NCBI GenBank assembly: GCA_031551485.1
Contig: JAVBNO010000046.1
Span: 1 to 61,522, forward strand
Direction: 5' to 3'
Origin: JAVBNO01 sp031551485
GTDB lineage: Bacteria; Bacillota; Clostridia; Oscillospirales; Ruminococcaceae
Length of the DNA stretch: 61,522 bases
Below, one piece after another: positions 8,379 to 16,725 of this stretch. Every line of letters starts with the position of its first letter. Position 1 is the stretch's first letter. The position numbers were made by a program, and so were the translations under genes. A model generated the notes under the pieces. The model was given only the letters and a program-made list of their open reading frames with translations, was not told the origin of the DNA and ran no database searches.

Positions 8379-9158
8379 TTATTTAGCCAGAATAACCTCA
8401 ACGCCACTTTTGCGCAGGGCCTCTAATTCCTTCGCATCAGCCGATTCGTCAGTTACCAGTATATCAACGGCGTCCACATCGGCGCAAACAAATCCGGAAG
8501 AGCGCCCGACCTTGCTGCCGTCTGCCACAATAATGCGTTTGCCGGTGCATTGTTTAAGCATATACGAGTTTATGGTGGACTCAAGATAGTGCGTTGAGGT
8601 TATACCGTGCTCCACACATATGCCCGTAACGCCGATGAGTGCTTTGTTCGCCTTTGTACGGTTGATAGCGCTGATCGCGAATTCGCCAAAGAGAGATTGA
8701 CGGCGAAAACTGTGCTCTCCCCCTGTGAGGATGAGTTCAATGTTCGGATCCAGGTTTTTGGTGACAGCCAACGCATTATTGGTTATGACGCGAATTCGCT
8801 TGTTTTGCAGGTAATCTATAACATGCAGGGCTGTGGAGGAAGAAGATATAAAAATGGTGTCTCCATCATCGATCAGCTGCTCGGCCCGCTTTGCCACCAA
8901 ATCTTTCTGCGGCAGATGGCTCTGGCTGCGCTGCATATAGTTGGGCAGGTCAAAGTCCGCCTCCTGGCAAAGGCATGCGCCCCCATGAAAGCGTTCGATC
9001 AACTTGTTCTTTTCCAGATAGTTCAGGTCCCGCCGGATTGTAACATCCGATATACCAAACTGCTCGCTTAGTTCGGACACATAGGCGATGCCCTTACTTC
9101 GGATAAATTCGACAATCGCATACTGGCGCTTATTAATCACTTCACGGCTTAGCCTCAT
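8379..9158 (-). CDS. DeoR/GlpR-family transcriptional regulator
   Basis: Product of 259 residues from the ATG at 9158. An N-terminal helix-turn-helix (VSELSEQFGISDVTIRRDLNYLE) is followed by a sugar-phosphate-sensing domain with the typical ITNNALAVTKNL, LTGGEHSFRRQSLFGEFA and IGVTGI segments. Family members are usually repressors released by a phosphorylated sugar. The frame extends to 9227 with another ATG at 9185; 9158 gives the usual family length, but the choice is uncertain. It lies convergent to the ula operon and is the likely ula regulator (UlaR-like). Its ligand, probably an ascorbate-pathway phosphate ester, is inferred. Confidence 0.88.
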   Translation of the reverse strand: MRLSREVINKRQYAIVEFIRSKGIAYVSELSEQFGISDVTIRRDLNYLEKNKLIERFHGGACLCQEADFDLPNYMQRSQSHLPQKDLVAKRAEQLIDDGDTIFISSSSTALHVIDYLQNKRIRVITNNALAVTKNLDPNIELILTGGEHSFRRQSLFGEFAISAINRTKANKALIGVTGICVEHGITSTHYLESTINSYMLKQCTGKRIIVADGSKVGRSSGFVCADVDAVDILVTDESADAKELEALRKSGVEVILAK

Positions 9159-9230
9159 ATCACTCTTTAACCCCAATTCAGACATATTGTGAACAAACGA
9201 TTCTGTTTTCCGCCACAGTGTTACCACGAA

Positions 9231-10478
9231 CTATAGACCGCGTTCCGAGGGATCTGGCCGTTTCCACCAGGCACCAGGGTCTCGTTGGGGCCTGCATGTC
9301 CCATGTATATTTTTTTTGCCCTCCATTTCGTCCTGAAGATGGCTGACGAAATTCAGATATTTGTCCGGATCCGCTTCGCTGAAGGGACATTTGGTGAAAC
9401 AAAGTCCGCAATTTGAACCGGATGTATAAAAATAGTCTCTGCATTTCATGGCATCTCGGAAGTAGGCTTTGTGACCGGGCGCATTCCAAGGGCCTTTCAC
9501 TTCCCAAGTCGGATCCCGCTCCTGCGAGATGGATTTAACAGGGCAAGCGTCGGCACAAACGCGACAGATTCTGCAATATTCCTGCACACCGAACGAAATC
9601 GGTTTGGTAAGAGCAAGCGGAAGGTCTGTCGCCATGGAAGCCAGCCGAACCATAGGGCCATATTCTGGCGTAATAAGCGCGTCCATTCTGCTGAGTTCTC
9701 CCAGTCCCGCCAATACGCCAAAAGCAACGGCAGGTGCAAATCCGTTGTAGGCCGCGGCACCGTAGCTGTGGTATCCCAAGGCGCGAATAAATTCATGCAG
9801 TTGGTTATATATGCTGAACAGCCGGCAATAGGCCTCCATGGTGGTTCCTCTGGCGAGCAGCGATGGCGCTTGAGAAAGACCGTCATAAGACATCCGGACG
9901 CTGTAAACAATGACCCATTTTGCGTTGTAAGGTATCACCATACGGTCATCGGTCTCGTATCCTACGTCGCAGTCTTCAAACGTAAAGGTTTTTGCGGGAT
10001 TGGATTCCTGCAGGTAGATGAGCTTGCGGGTGGTTGAATTTTCCAGCTTTACAAACCCAACCGTAGCCGCCCCCATAGCCCGCAGAGCAGCCCCAATCAG
10101 CATAGAATTCTCTATCGGCGTACCTTGATAGCATGGCACACCCCGTTCCTGAGGCGTTTTGGCTTTGCCGGGCCCCATGAAAGAAGTGCCGGGAATGGTG
10201 TGGGAAAACGCCTCGTTTAAGGCGGCGTCCCAAGGCGCGAACCCAGGAGTGAAAGCCTTTTCCCGGCTTACAAGCCGCTCTTTTTTAAGGGTTGTTATCT
10301 CCCGATGTTTGTGCGTCCCACGGTAGACAATGTCATTTTTTCGAGTGGATTTCCATTCGCTGTATCTTTCTTTGCCATCCCAGTTGATTTCCATAGTAGG
10401 TTGATCAACCTCTTTTACCCAGTCCCCGCGCAAATCCCCCCACACAATGTTTTTTTCTTTGGGCAAAAAATCACTCAT
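9231..10478 (-). CDS. Reductive dehalogenase-like cobalamin/iron-sulfur protein, cytoplasmic
   Basis: Product of 415 residues resembling RdhA, the catalytic subunit of reductive dehalogenases. The C-terminus has two [4Fe-4S] motifs: Cys302, 305, 308 and 312 in CRICRVCADACP, then Cys346 with Cys357, 360 and 364 in CGLCFTKCP. The middle (GTPIENSMLIGAALRAMGAATVGFVKLE; IRALGYHSYGAAAYNGFAP; LITPEYGPMVRLA) resembles the B12-binding nitroreductase-like core, with Tyr239 or Tyr244 as candidate catalytic residues. There is no Tat signal and no rdhB-like anchor nearby, so it should be cytosolic and perhaps not respiratory. Related proteins of the epoxyqueuosine reductase type are an alternative, but length and motif spacing favour RdhA. 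Substrate unknown. Confidence 0.8.
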   Translation of the reverse strand: MSDFLPKEKNIVWGDLRGDWVKEVDQPTMEINWDGKERYSEWKSTRKNDIVYRGTHKHREITTLKKERLVSREKAFTPGFAPWDAALNEAFSHTIPGTSFMGPGKAKTPQERGVPCYQGTPIENSMLIGAALRAMGAATVGFVKLENSTTRKLIYLQESNPAKTFTFEDCDVGYETDDRMVIPYNAKWVIVYSVRMSYDGLSQAPSLLARGTTMEAYCRLFSIYNQLHEFIRALGYHSYGAAAYNGFAPAVAFGVLAGLGELSRMDALITPEYGPMVRLASMATDLPLALTKPISFGVQEYCRICRVCADACPVKSISQERDPTWEVKGPWNAPGHKAYFRDAMKCRDYFYTSGSNCGLCFTKCPFSEADPDKYLNFVSHLQDEMEGKKNIHGTCRPQRDPGAWWKRPDPSERGL

Positions 10479-11022
10479 GGCCTGTCCTTTATTTGTTCGA
10501 AATCATTCTTATTTGTGTCGATGTATTTTGTATTCATTATTGGAAATAAGCAATGAATTGACTATTATTTTAAACTGTTTGGCAATGGTAGTCAATTGCA
10601 GATTCATACAAATTCTGTTTATTATTATGGAAATAATCAATAAATAGAAAGTTTATTGCTATCAAACTGTCTTTTATTAGATTAAATAAGGACAAAAAAA
10701 TAGCATTAGAGATGTATTTGAACAAAAATAATCAATCCAACGGTTTTTTGCAGGCATGGCACAGTTTACAACGTCTTGGCCAACTCCGGCACGCGCAAGC
10801 CGGCATGGCGGAATTTGACTTGCTTTTTGGGATGGATAAAAGATCCGCGCATTGGCCGAATGACGGGTAATCGGAGTCATATCTTTTATCGGTCGTTGCA
10901 TTGAAAAGCAATTCTAGACAAAGTATATTATTGATATCATGGTATGTGAACCAATTTAGAAAATGCCAAACCCACCTGCCGCGCGTATGATGTGGAATTG
11001 ATTGGGAATGGAGGTAGCGCCA
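10479..11022. promoter_or_regulatory. Divergent intergenic region between the RdhA-like gene and the 4-epimerase gene
   Basis: About 540 bp, AT-rich on the left. It contains an inverted pair TTGACTA (10558-10564) / TAGTCAA (10589-10595), a TTGTTCGAAAT motif near 10495 that could be a DeoR-type half-site, and a CAATCCAAC copy near 10733 shared with the ula control region. A 52-codon open frame (10712-10870) is listed separately. No clear complete gene otherwise. Confidence 0.5.
10712..10870 (+). CDS. Short ORF resembling the N-terminus of a MarR-type regulator
   Basis: Fifty-two codons from ATG 10712 to TAA 10870. The peptide contains QAWHSLQRLGQLRH and GMAEFDLLFGMD, reminiscent of the first helix and following region of MarR-family proteins, but it ends before any winged helix and the frame does not continue. 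There is no clear RBS. It is probably a gene remnant or a spurious frame, and I would not assign a function. Confidence 0.25.
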   Translation: MYLNKNNQSNGFLQAWHSLQRLGQLRHAQAGMAEFDLLFGMDKRSAHWPNDG

Positions 11023-11715
11023 ATGTTGGAACAACTGAAACAAACGGTATTTGAGGCAAATTTACTATTGCCGAAATATGGCCTTGTCACGTTTACATGG
11101 GGTAATGTATCGGCGGTTGACCGCGACAAAGGACTCATGATCATCAAGCCATCGGGTGTGGAGTACGATGCCATGAAGGTTTCTGATATGGTCATCGTGG
11201 AGCTTGCCACAGGCAAAACAGTTGAGGGCAAGCTGAACCCCTCGTCCGACACACCGACACATTTGGAATTGTACCGAGCATTTCCGAATATAGGTGGCAT
11301 TGTTCACACGCACAGCCGCTGGGCGACGATTTTCGCACAGTCCGGGCTTGGCATTCCTGCGCTTGGCACGACCCACGCAGATTATTTTTATGGCGAAATT
11401 CCATGTTCGCGTAAAATGACGCCCCAGGAAATTGAGGACAATTATGAAAAAGAGACCGGCGCGGTGATTGTTGAACGGTTTACGGATTTAAATCCTGATG
11501 ACGTTCCGGCGGTTGTGGTGCACAGCCACGGGCCGTTTGCCTGGGGTAAAGACGCATTGAATGCTGTGCACAACGCGGTAGTGCTTGAAGAGGTAGCGAT
11601 GATGGCGTGGCACAACCTATCGCTTAACCGTGATACACTGCCTATGCAGCAAGAGCTTTTGAATAAACATTATTGGCGCAAACATGGCCAAAACGCCTAT
11701 TATGGGCAAAAATAG
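11023..11715 (+). CDS. ulaF: L-ribulose-5-phosphate 4-epimerase (UlaF/AraD type)
   Basis: Product of 230 residues, matching AraD/UlaF length. It converts L-ribulose 5-phosphate to D-xylulose 5-phosphate, the last step from ascorbate into the pentose phosphate pathway. Zinc ligands are His95 and His97 (VHTHSRW) and a third His in VVHSHGPFAWG (about residue 169). The catalytic Asp120 lies in THADYF, and a Tyr near the C-terminus (AYYGQK) fits the catalytic tyrosine. The frame opens at 11002, but GGAGG at about 11010-11014 is spaced for the ATG at 11023. It is separated from the main ula operon by the regulator and the RdhA-like gene. Araloses are not served by neighbours, so UlaF is preferred over AraD. 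Confidence 0.9.
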   Translation: MLEQLKQTVFEANLLLPKYGLVTFTWGNVSAVDRDKGLMIIKPSGVEYDAMKVSDMVIVELATGKTVEGKLNPSSDTPTHLELYRAFPNIGGIVHTHSRWATIFAQSGLGIPALGTTHADYFYGEIPCSRKMTPQEIEDNYEKETGAVIVERFTDLNPDDVPAVVVHSHGPFAWGKDALNAVHNAVVLEEVAMMAWHNLSLNRDTLPMQQELLNKHYWRKHGQNAYYGQK

Positions 11716-12476
11716 ATCCAACATATACACAGGCAGCAGATTGCGAATAGACTTGCTCGATAATTGATTTTAAGAGGCAAGGCGATTACTGCCCTCAAAG
11801 AAATCTTTGAAGTGCTGGGTAAAGAAGACCATGGACAGCTTCAACACCTCTGCAATAGGGGGGCACCGGTTTTCCATGGTCTCAATTATCAGAAAACAGG
11901 AAAGAAGTTGATGACCAGGACGAATTGGCGTGATGAACGGAGCCAAATGTATTTTGCAAGTGCAGGACGTAAGGCCGTTTTTCTGGGGTAAATACGATAT
12001 TATAAAGCCCCCGAATGATACGCATCTTGCCGCCGCCGATGAAAAAATAAGTTTGATATTGAATGACGTATGAAAAGGGACCCCGCCCTGATAAAGCAGG
12101 ACAAGCTTTTTGATTTGTACAAACAACAATGATAATACAAAGAGGATGTTCCCAATGGGGGAACATCCTCTTTGTATTATCTGCCTATCAAAACAAAATT
12201 AAGTTAGGTTAGCAGACAATAAAACCGGATTCAAAAAATGAGGACGGTAAGCCGGATATTACAAAGGGCCGGGGCATTTTTTCTGCAAGCAAAATGCTCG
12301 TCGCTGCAGCGCAAACCGTGCGTGCAACGTCTAAAAGACTAATTGATTCCACAGCGGAAGGGGGGGCGATGCGGATTGCCAAAAAGGCGAACAATTTAGG
12401 ACATGCCCCAATTAAACGAAGGGAAACTGTACAAACCACCCTGCATATAAATGATAACAGATGGGGGTGGCGCGAA
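11716..12476. other. Non-coding or decayed region between ulaF and the recombinase module
   Basis: About 760 bp with only short frames on either strand and no convincing RBS. A minus-strand stretch around 11880-12100 has a protein-like look but is broken by stops, so it may be a degraded gene I cannot identify. The only strong structure is the 23-bp perfect inverted repeat at 12131-12181. The left boundary of the integrated recombinase module probably lies somewhere here. Confidence 0.4.
12131..12181. repeat. Perfect 23-bp inverted repeat (hairpin)
   Basis: GATAATACAAAGAGGATG(TTCCC) pairs perfectly with 12159-12181 across a 5-nt loop. It has no separate U-tract, so it is either an unusual terminator for ulaF about 400 bp upstream or a structure tied to the mobile module. 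Confidence 0.7.
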
Positions 12477-12653
12477 ATGACTTTGGCAAAACCAAAAGAG
12501 AATGCGATTATTGCGACGATCGAGCTGCCGCCTGAACAAAACGAGGCGTTCAAAAGAATGATTAAGATAGGTATTTATAAAGAATTATATCGAAAAGCTC
12601 TGCTAACAAGCGCGCAACTGAATACAATCATATCAATGCAAAATAATTGGTAG
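12477..12653 (+). CDS. Small recombinase-associated protein (SHOCT-like)
   Basis: Fifty-eight residues from the ATG at 12477 with a GGGGGTGG RBS at 12463-12470. The C-terminal half (MIKIGIYKELYRKALLTSAQLN) looks like the short SHOCT-type helical motif often found in small proteins encoded just upstream of clostridial serine recombinases. The gene lies 79 bp ahead of the recombinase in the same direction, which suggests co-transcription. The family assignment is from pattern memory only. Confidence 0.55.
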   Translation: MTLAKPKENAIIATIELPPEQNEAFKRMIKIGIYKELYRKALLTSAQLNTIISMQNNW

Positions 12654-12732
12654 AGCTTGACCATCAAAGCTGCTCTGGTATACGGGGGTAGCTTTTCTTT
12701 GCCATATCGTAAAGTACAAAGGATGTGCTTTT

Positions 12733-14340
12733 ATGAAGAACAAGCTTAAAGTCGCGGCATATTGCCGTGTGTCTACCGATAAAGAAGATCAGATTCATTC
12801 TCTTTCCGGACAGATCCAATATTTTACTGACTACATCTCTCATCATTCGGATTGGCAGATGTGTGAGGTCTATTATGATGAGGGGATTAGTGGTACATCT
12901 GTCAAAAAACGCGCCGGATTTAACAGAATGATTCAAGATGCCACATCCGGTAAAATGAATTTGATACTTACAAAAGAGGTCAGCCGGTTTGCAAGAAATA
13001 CTGTTGATACATTATCATACACCCGCAAACTAAAACAAATGGGCATTGGCGTTTTATTTATGACAGATAATATTGATACACGAGACTCTGACGGCGAGCT
13101 GCGCCTTTCCATCATGGCGAGTATAGCGCAGGAGGAAAGCCGTAAAACCTCCGAGCGTGTCAAATGGGGGCAGAAGCGCCGCATGGAGCAAGGTGTTGTT
13201 TTTGGGCGAGATATGTATGGGTACTTTGTGCGGGAAGGTAAGTTGATTCTAAATGTAGAAGAAGCTGAAACTGTTAAATTGATTTTTCATAAATTTCTGC
13301 ATGAAGAAAAAGGGACACATGTGATAGCAAGAGAACTGCGAGAAGCGGGTATTCAACCAAAACAAGTTAAAGAGTGGTCAAATGTAGTCATACTGCGGAT
13401 TCTTCGCAACGAAAAATATGTGGGGGACTTGTGCCAGAAGAAAACCTATACACCCGATTATTTGAGCCATGTAAAAAAATATAATCGAGGGCATGAAACT
13501 ATGGTGTACATCAAAGATCACCATGAGCCAATGATTGATCGTGAAATATGGGACAAAACACAAGCAGAACTAAAAAGGCGCTCGCCCTCTGATGAACAAA
13601 AATCAAAACATTCTAACCGATATTGGTGCAGCGGAAAGCTGGTTTGCGGCGAGTGCGGTCAGCGGTTTGTCAGCCGCACAAAGAAATTAAAAAATGGCAA
13701 AGTATATAAGGCTTGGCGTTGCTATGCCGCTGCGAATCACGGAACATGTAAAACAGATCATTTCGGCAATATAACCGGGTGCGACAACGGTTCTGCGAAC
13801 GAGCGCGTGCTATTATATTGCGTTGGGTACGTTATGCGACATATTCAAAATCATAAAAATGAAATCATAAAAGAGATGCTTGAGGAAATAAAGTCTGTCC
13901 AAGCAATGGAGACAGATGTCAATATTGCACCGATTTACGCTAAGATCGAAACGCTGAATGACAAAAAAAGGCGAGCAATCGACCTTGTGCTTGATGGTAC
14001 AATTACCCGTGAAGAGTTAAAGCAGCAGACGACCTTCTATGATGAAGAAATTGAAAGACTGTCAAAACAAATTGCTGAAGCCGAAAATATCAATGTGACT
14101 CATCAGGGGCAGGTCAAAGGTATGCAGCGGTATGCTGAGGAAATCAATCGGATACTGGAATTTGATGCAGAAAATGAGACGTTGTACCGAGAAGTGTTGG
14201 ACAGAATGGTTGTTTTCAAGGATAACAAAGTCGTTGTATATTTGAAATATGTGCCGTTTGGCGTAAGCATGCGGTACAACACGTCTGGCAAGTGTGAAAA
14301 GTATCAGACGGTTATCATTCGCATGGAGATAGTGAGCTAA
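12733..14340 (+). CDS. Large serine recombinase (site-specific integrase)
   Basis: Product of 535 residues. The N-terminal resolvase/invertase domain has the catalytic serine in YCRVSTD (about residue 14) and the conserved ISRFARN-like segment EVSRFARNT. It is followed by a recombinase domain (AREL..AGI..W...VILRILRNEKYVGD) and a zinc-ribbon region (CGECGQRF and later CYAAANHGTC). A coiled-coil (about residues 400-470) precedes the C-terminus. Such enzymes integrate and excise mobile elements between attP and attB. It is AT-richer than neighbouring metabolic genes. No other mobile-element genes are present, so the element is a remnant. The truncated cotJC starts only about 40 bp downstream. 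Confidence 0.92.
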   Translation: MKNKLKVAAYCRVSTDKEDQIHSLSGQIQYFTDYISHHSDWQMCEVYYDEGISGTSVKKRAGFNRMIQDATSGKMNLILTKEVSRFARNTVDTLSYTRKLKQMGIGVLFMTDNIDTRDSDGELRLSIMASIAQEESRKTSERVKWGQKRRMEQGVVFGRDMYGYFVREGKLILNVEEAETVKLIFHKFLHEEKGTHVIARELREAGIQPKQVKEWSNVVILRILRNEKYVGDLCQKKTYTPDYLSHVKKYNRGHETMVYIKDHHEPMIDREIWDKTQAELKRRSPSDEQKSKHSNRYWCSGKLVCGECGQRFVSRTKKLKNGKVYKAWRCYAAANHGTCKTDHFGNITGCDNGSANERVLLYCVGYVMRHIQNHKNEIIKEMLEEIKSVQAMETDVNIAPIYAKIETLNDKKRRAIDLVLDGTITREELKQQTTFYDEEIERLSKQIAEAENINVTHQGQVKGMQRYAEEINRILEFDAENETLYREVLDRMVVFKDNKVVVYLKYVPFGVSMRYNTSGKCEKYQTVIIRMEIVS

Positions 14341-14379
14341 TATTAAAAAAATAATCATTGACGATAGTAGGCAATTTTA

Positions 14380-14804
14380 ATACCGACATAGGAACCGAGG
14401 AACTGGCGCATTTGGAGATGGTGGGAGCGATTGTGCACCAACTGACCCGCGATATGACCGAAGAAGAAATCAAACGGAGCGGGTATGACGCCTATTTTGT
14501 AGACCATACCGCCGGCGTATACCCCACTGCAGCCTCGGGCGTGCCGTTTTCGGCCGCGGCGCTGGCCGTGAAAGGCGATGTCATTGCCGACCTGACCGAA
14601 GATTTGGCGGCAGAGCAAAAAGCAAGGGTGACCTATGACAATATCTTGCGTTTTGCCGACGACCCTGATGTGAAGGATCCCATCCGCTTTTTGCGTGAGC
14701 GGGAGGTTGTGCATTTTCAACGCTTTGGCGAAGGGCTGCGAATCGCCACCGAGAAGCTGGACAGCAAGAATTTTTACGCATTTAATCCGGCCTTTGATAA
14801 GTGA
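14380..14804 (+). pseudogene. cotJC: 5'-truncated cotJC / manganese-catalase-family gene
   Basis: The frame gives about 140 residues beginning with TDIGTEELAHLEM, which normally lies about 60 residues into CotJC, and runs to the usual C-terminus (KLDSKNFYAFNPAF). Conserved catalase-family segments ELAHLEMV, AAEQKARVTYDNI and REREVVHFQRFGE are intact, including several dimanganese-site Glu and His residues. The N-terminal part with the first Glu ligand is missing, and homology starts abruptly after the recombinase gene. An upstream TTG at 14358 has no good RBS. It is best read as a 3' fragment created by insertion or deletion. CotJC is a spore coat protein in endospore formers. Confidence 0.8.
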
Positions 14805-14816
14805 ATATTAGAAACG

Positions 14817-14850
14817 AAAAAAGGCTTGCCGGCAAGGCAGGCCTTTTTAC
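14817..14850 (+). terminator. Terminator after the cotJC fragment
   Basis: Hairpin with outer arms AAAAAGGC (14818-14825) and GCCTTTTT (14841-14848), ending in a T-run. It would end transcription of cotJC. Confidence 0.75.
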
Positions 14851-15054
14851 TATATTGTTCTTTGCTTTGAGCCATGACGTTGTTGCGTGGTTCCGCGGTT
14901 TATGCCTGGACTATGGAGAAACACAATGGTCAATTGAAACGCTGCGTGAAAACCAGGCGTATTGATCTTGTCACTCATAGGGTTTTAAGCTACGGATGCC
15001 ATATTGATGGATTGCAGTCCTACAACCATCCCGCATATCACATGTATGCCAAAC

Positions 15055-15083
15055 TTGACTGCCTGTGTTGAAATTGGTATAAT
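15055..15083 (+). promoter_or_regulatory. Strong sigma-A promoter of the T-box leader
   Basis: TTGACT (15055-15060), 17-bp spacer, TATAAT (15078-15083), near consensus. The predicted start at about 15090 begins the T-box leader. Confidence 0.75.
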
Positions 15084-15091
15084 ATATTATA

Positions 15092-15305
15092 ATATTTGCT
15101 GAATATGAAGCGCAGATTTTAGACTGTTAAGAGGCCCGGTTCGTGGTGCGATCGGGGACGACCTAAGGACGGTTTTGCGTCTGAAAAAGCCGGCGATACG
15201 TCCACCCGATATAGGGGAACAGCGTTTTAAAGGCATATGTTAACACGGATAGTTGGGTGGCACCACGGGAGTAATCTCGCGTCCCTTCGCGGACGGGGGA
15301 TTTTT
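15092..15305 (+). promoter_or_regulatory. T-box riboswitch leader
   Basis: The hallmark T-box sequence GGTGGCACCACGG lies at 15256-15268, followed by the antiterminator/terminator switch: stem CGTCC / GGACG around 15280-15295 with a T-rich tail (15299-15310). Upstream, the stem I region contains AGAGGCCCGG...GCGATCGGG (about 15129-15157), as in the distal part of T-box stem I. The specifier codon cannot be assigned reliably by eye. T-boxes sense an uncharged tRNA and switch on amino-acid-related genes. The next intact gene is the class V aminotransferase 230 bp downstream; a short open stretch between them (about 15373-15471) may be the debris of the original target gene. Confidence 0.82.
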
Positions 15306-15533
15306 ATTTTTTATCAGTACAACAATAAGACCAATATCCGCAAAGGAACCAGACCGCACCCAGCGGACGATGTTTAGAACAGGCCTTTGGCTTGCTGTCC
15401 AACAGGCGGCAGCCAAAGATGGCCAATTCCCGATGATTGCGGGCATCGATATGGAAGGCGTGAAAGCGTAAAAGACTGGTGATCTGATGGTTATTCTTTT
15501 TATGTGCATTCAAAATAATGTATGGAGGTTCAT

Positions 15534-16610
15534 ATGAAACTGTTTATTCCCGGCCCTGTAGATGTGGCTGACGACGTTCTGCAGAAAATGGCGACACCTA
15601 TGATCAGCCATCGCGGCAAGGAAGTTACCGCACTGCAAAAAAGCATATCTGAAAAATTGCAAAAAGTATTTTTCACTTCGAACACCATGATCTTATCCAC
15701 CACCTCTGGAAGCGGACTGATGGAGGCTGCCGTAAAGTGCTGTGTATCAAAAGGCGCAGCTGTTTTTTCTGTCGGCGCGTTTGGCGACAGGTGGGGCAAA
15801 ATGGTGCAATCCAATGGAAAGCCAGTGGATGTTTTTAAAACCGAGCCCGGGGCGCCAACCCTTCCGGAAGATGTTGACAGAGCATTGGCAACCGGAAAAT
15901 ATGATTTAGTGACCATTACGCACAACGAAACTTCTACCGGCGTTGTGAACCCGGTCAAAGCAATTGGGAATGTAGTCAAAAAATATCCGGACGTCATTTA
16001 TTGTGTTGACGCCGTAAGCTCTATGGGCGGCACTAAAATAGAGGTTGATGAATGCGGCATTGACATATGCATCACATCCTCGCAAAAGTGTTTGGGACTT
16101 CCCCCCGGATTGTCCATTTGTTCTATCTCGGAAAAAGCAATAGAACGTGCGAAGGCCGTGGAAAACAGAGGGTTGTATTTGGATTTAATTGAGTTGTATT
16201 CATTTGTAAAAGAAAAAAACTTTCAATACCCATCTACGCCGTCATTATCGCATATGTTTGCGCTGGATTATCAGCTTACTAAAATTCTCGAAAGGGAAGG
16301 GCTCGAAAACAGGTTTGAGCGCCATGAACAACTAGCGGCGCGTGTCCGGGAATGGGCCAATCTTCATTTTAAAGTGTTAGCGCAAGAAGGTTATTGTTCC
16401 GCGACCGTGACGACGATTGAAAATACGCGCCAGATCGATGTGGGCGCGCTTATCAAAGGGCTTGAGGCCGATGGATTTTTGATTGGCAACGGTTATGGCG
16501 CATTAAAGGACAAGACTTTCAGAATCGCACATATGGCTGAAAGAACCATGGATGAAATCAACGATTTACTCGTTCGCATGGACCAGATATTGGGATTTGA
16601 AGCGAATTAA
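15534..16610 (+). CDS. Class V aminotransferase (serine-glyoxylate/alanine-glyoxylate type)
   Basis: Product of 358 residues, PLP fold type I. The FIPGPVDV start, SGSGLMEAA (phosphate-binding region), THNETSTGVVNP, CVDAVSSMGG and SSQKCLGLPPG with the PLP-binding lysine are all hallmarks of the serine-pyruvate/alanine-glyoxylate branch. Substrate could be serine, alanine, glyoxylate or a phosphono-aldehyde and cannot be decided from sequence. An ATG at 15522 is in frame, but GGAGG at 15524-15528 is spaced for 15534. It follows a T-box leader, which suggests control by charging of one tRNA, and ends at a strong terminator. Confidence 0.88.
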   Translation: MKLFIPGPVDVADDVLQKMATPMISHRGKEVTALQKSISEKLQKVFFTSNTMILSTTSGSGLMEAAVKCCVSKGAAVFSVGAFGDRWGKMVQSNGKPVDVFKTEPGAPTLPEDVDRALATGKYDLVTITHNETSTGVVNPVKAIGNVVKKYPDVIYCVDAVSSMGGTKIEVDECGIDICITSSQKCLGLPPGLSICSISEKAIERAKAVENRGLYLDLIELYSFVKEKNFQYPSTPSLSHMFALDYQLTKILEREGLENRFERHEQLAARVREWANLHFKVLAQEGYCSATVTTIENTRQIDVGALIKGLEADGFLIGNGYGALKDKTFRIAHMAERTMDEINDLLVRMDQILGFEAN

Positions 16611-16619
16611 TCAGCGCGC

Positions 16620-16650
16620 AAAAAGGCCGGGAATGTTCCCGGCCTTTTTG
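16620..16650. terminator. Bidirectional terminator
   Basis: Hairpin AAAAAGGCCGGGAA / TTCCCGGCCTTTTT with a minimal loop, between the aminotransferase and the convergent ptsI gene. Confidence 0.9.
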
Positions 16651-16725
16651 CTTTTTTATGTACGCTGTGAAGCGGCTTTGTTTTCGTCCACTACGCCCCC
16701 AACGGTTCCTGTCGGTGCTGTGCTG

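Noticed and set aside
11764..11991. Short plus-strand ORF downstream of ulaF
   Set aside because: No RBS, no recognisable motif, and composition typical of non-coding DNA here.
14874..15071. Short ORF before the T-box promoter
   Set aside because: It overlaps the promoter region and lacks an RBS; a different frame there looks slightly protein-like but is too short to support.
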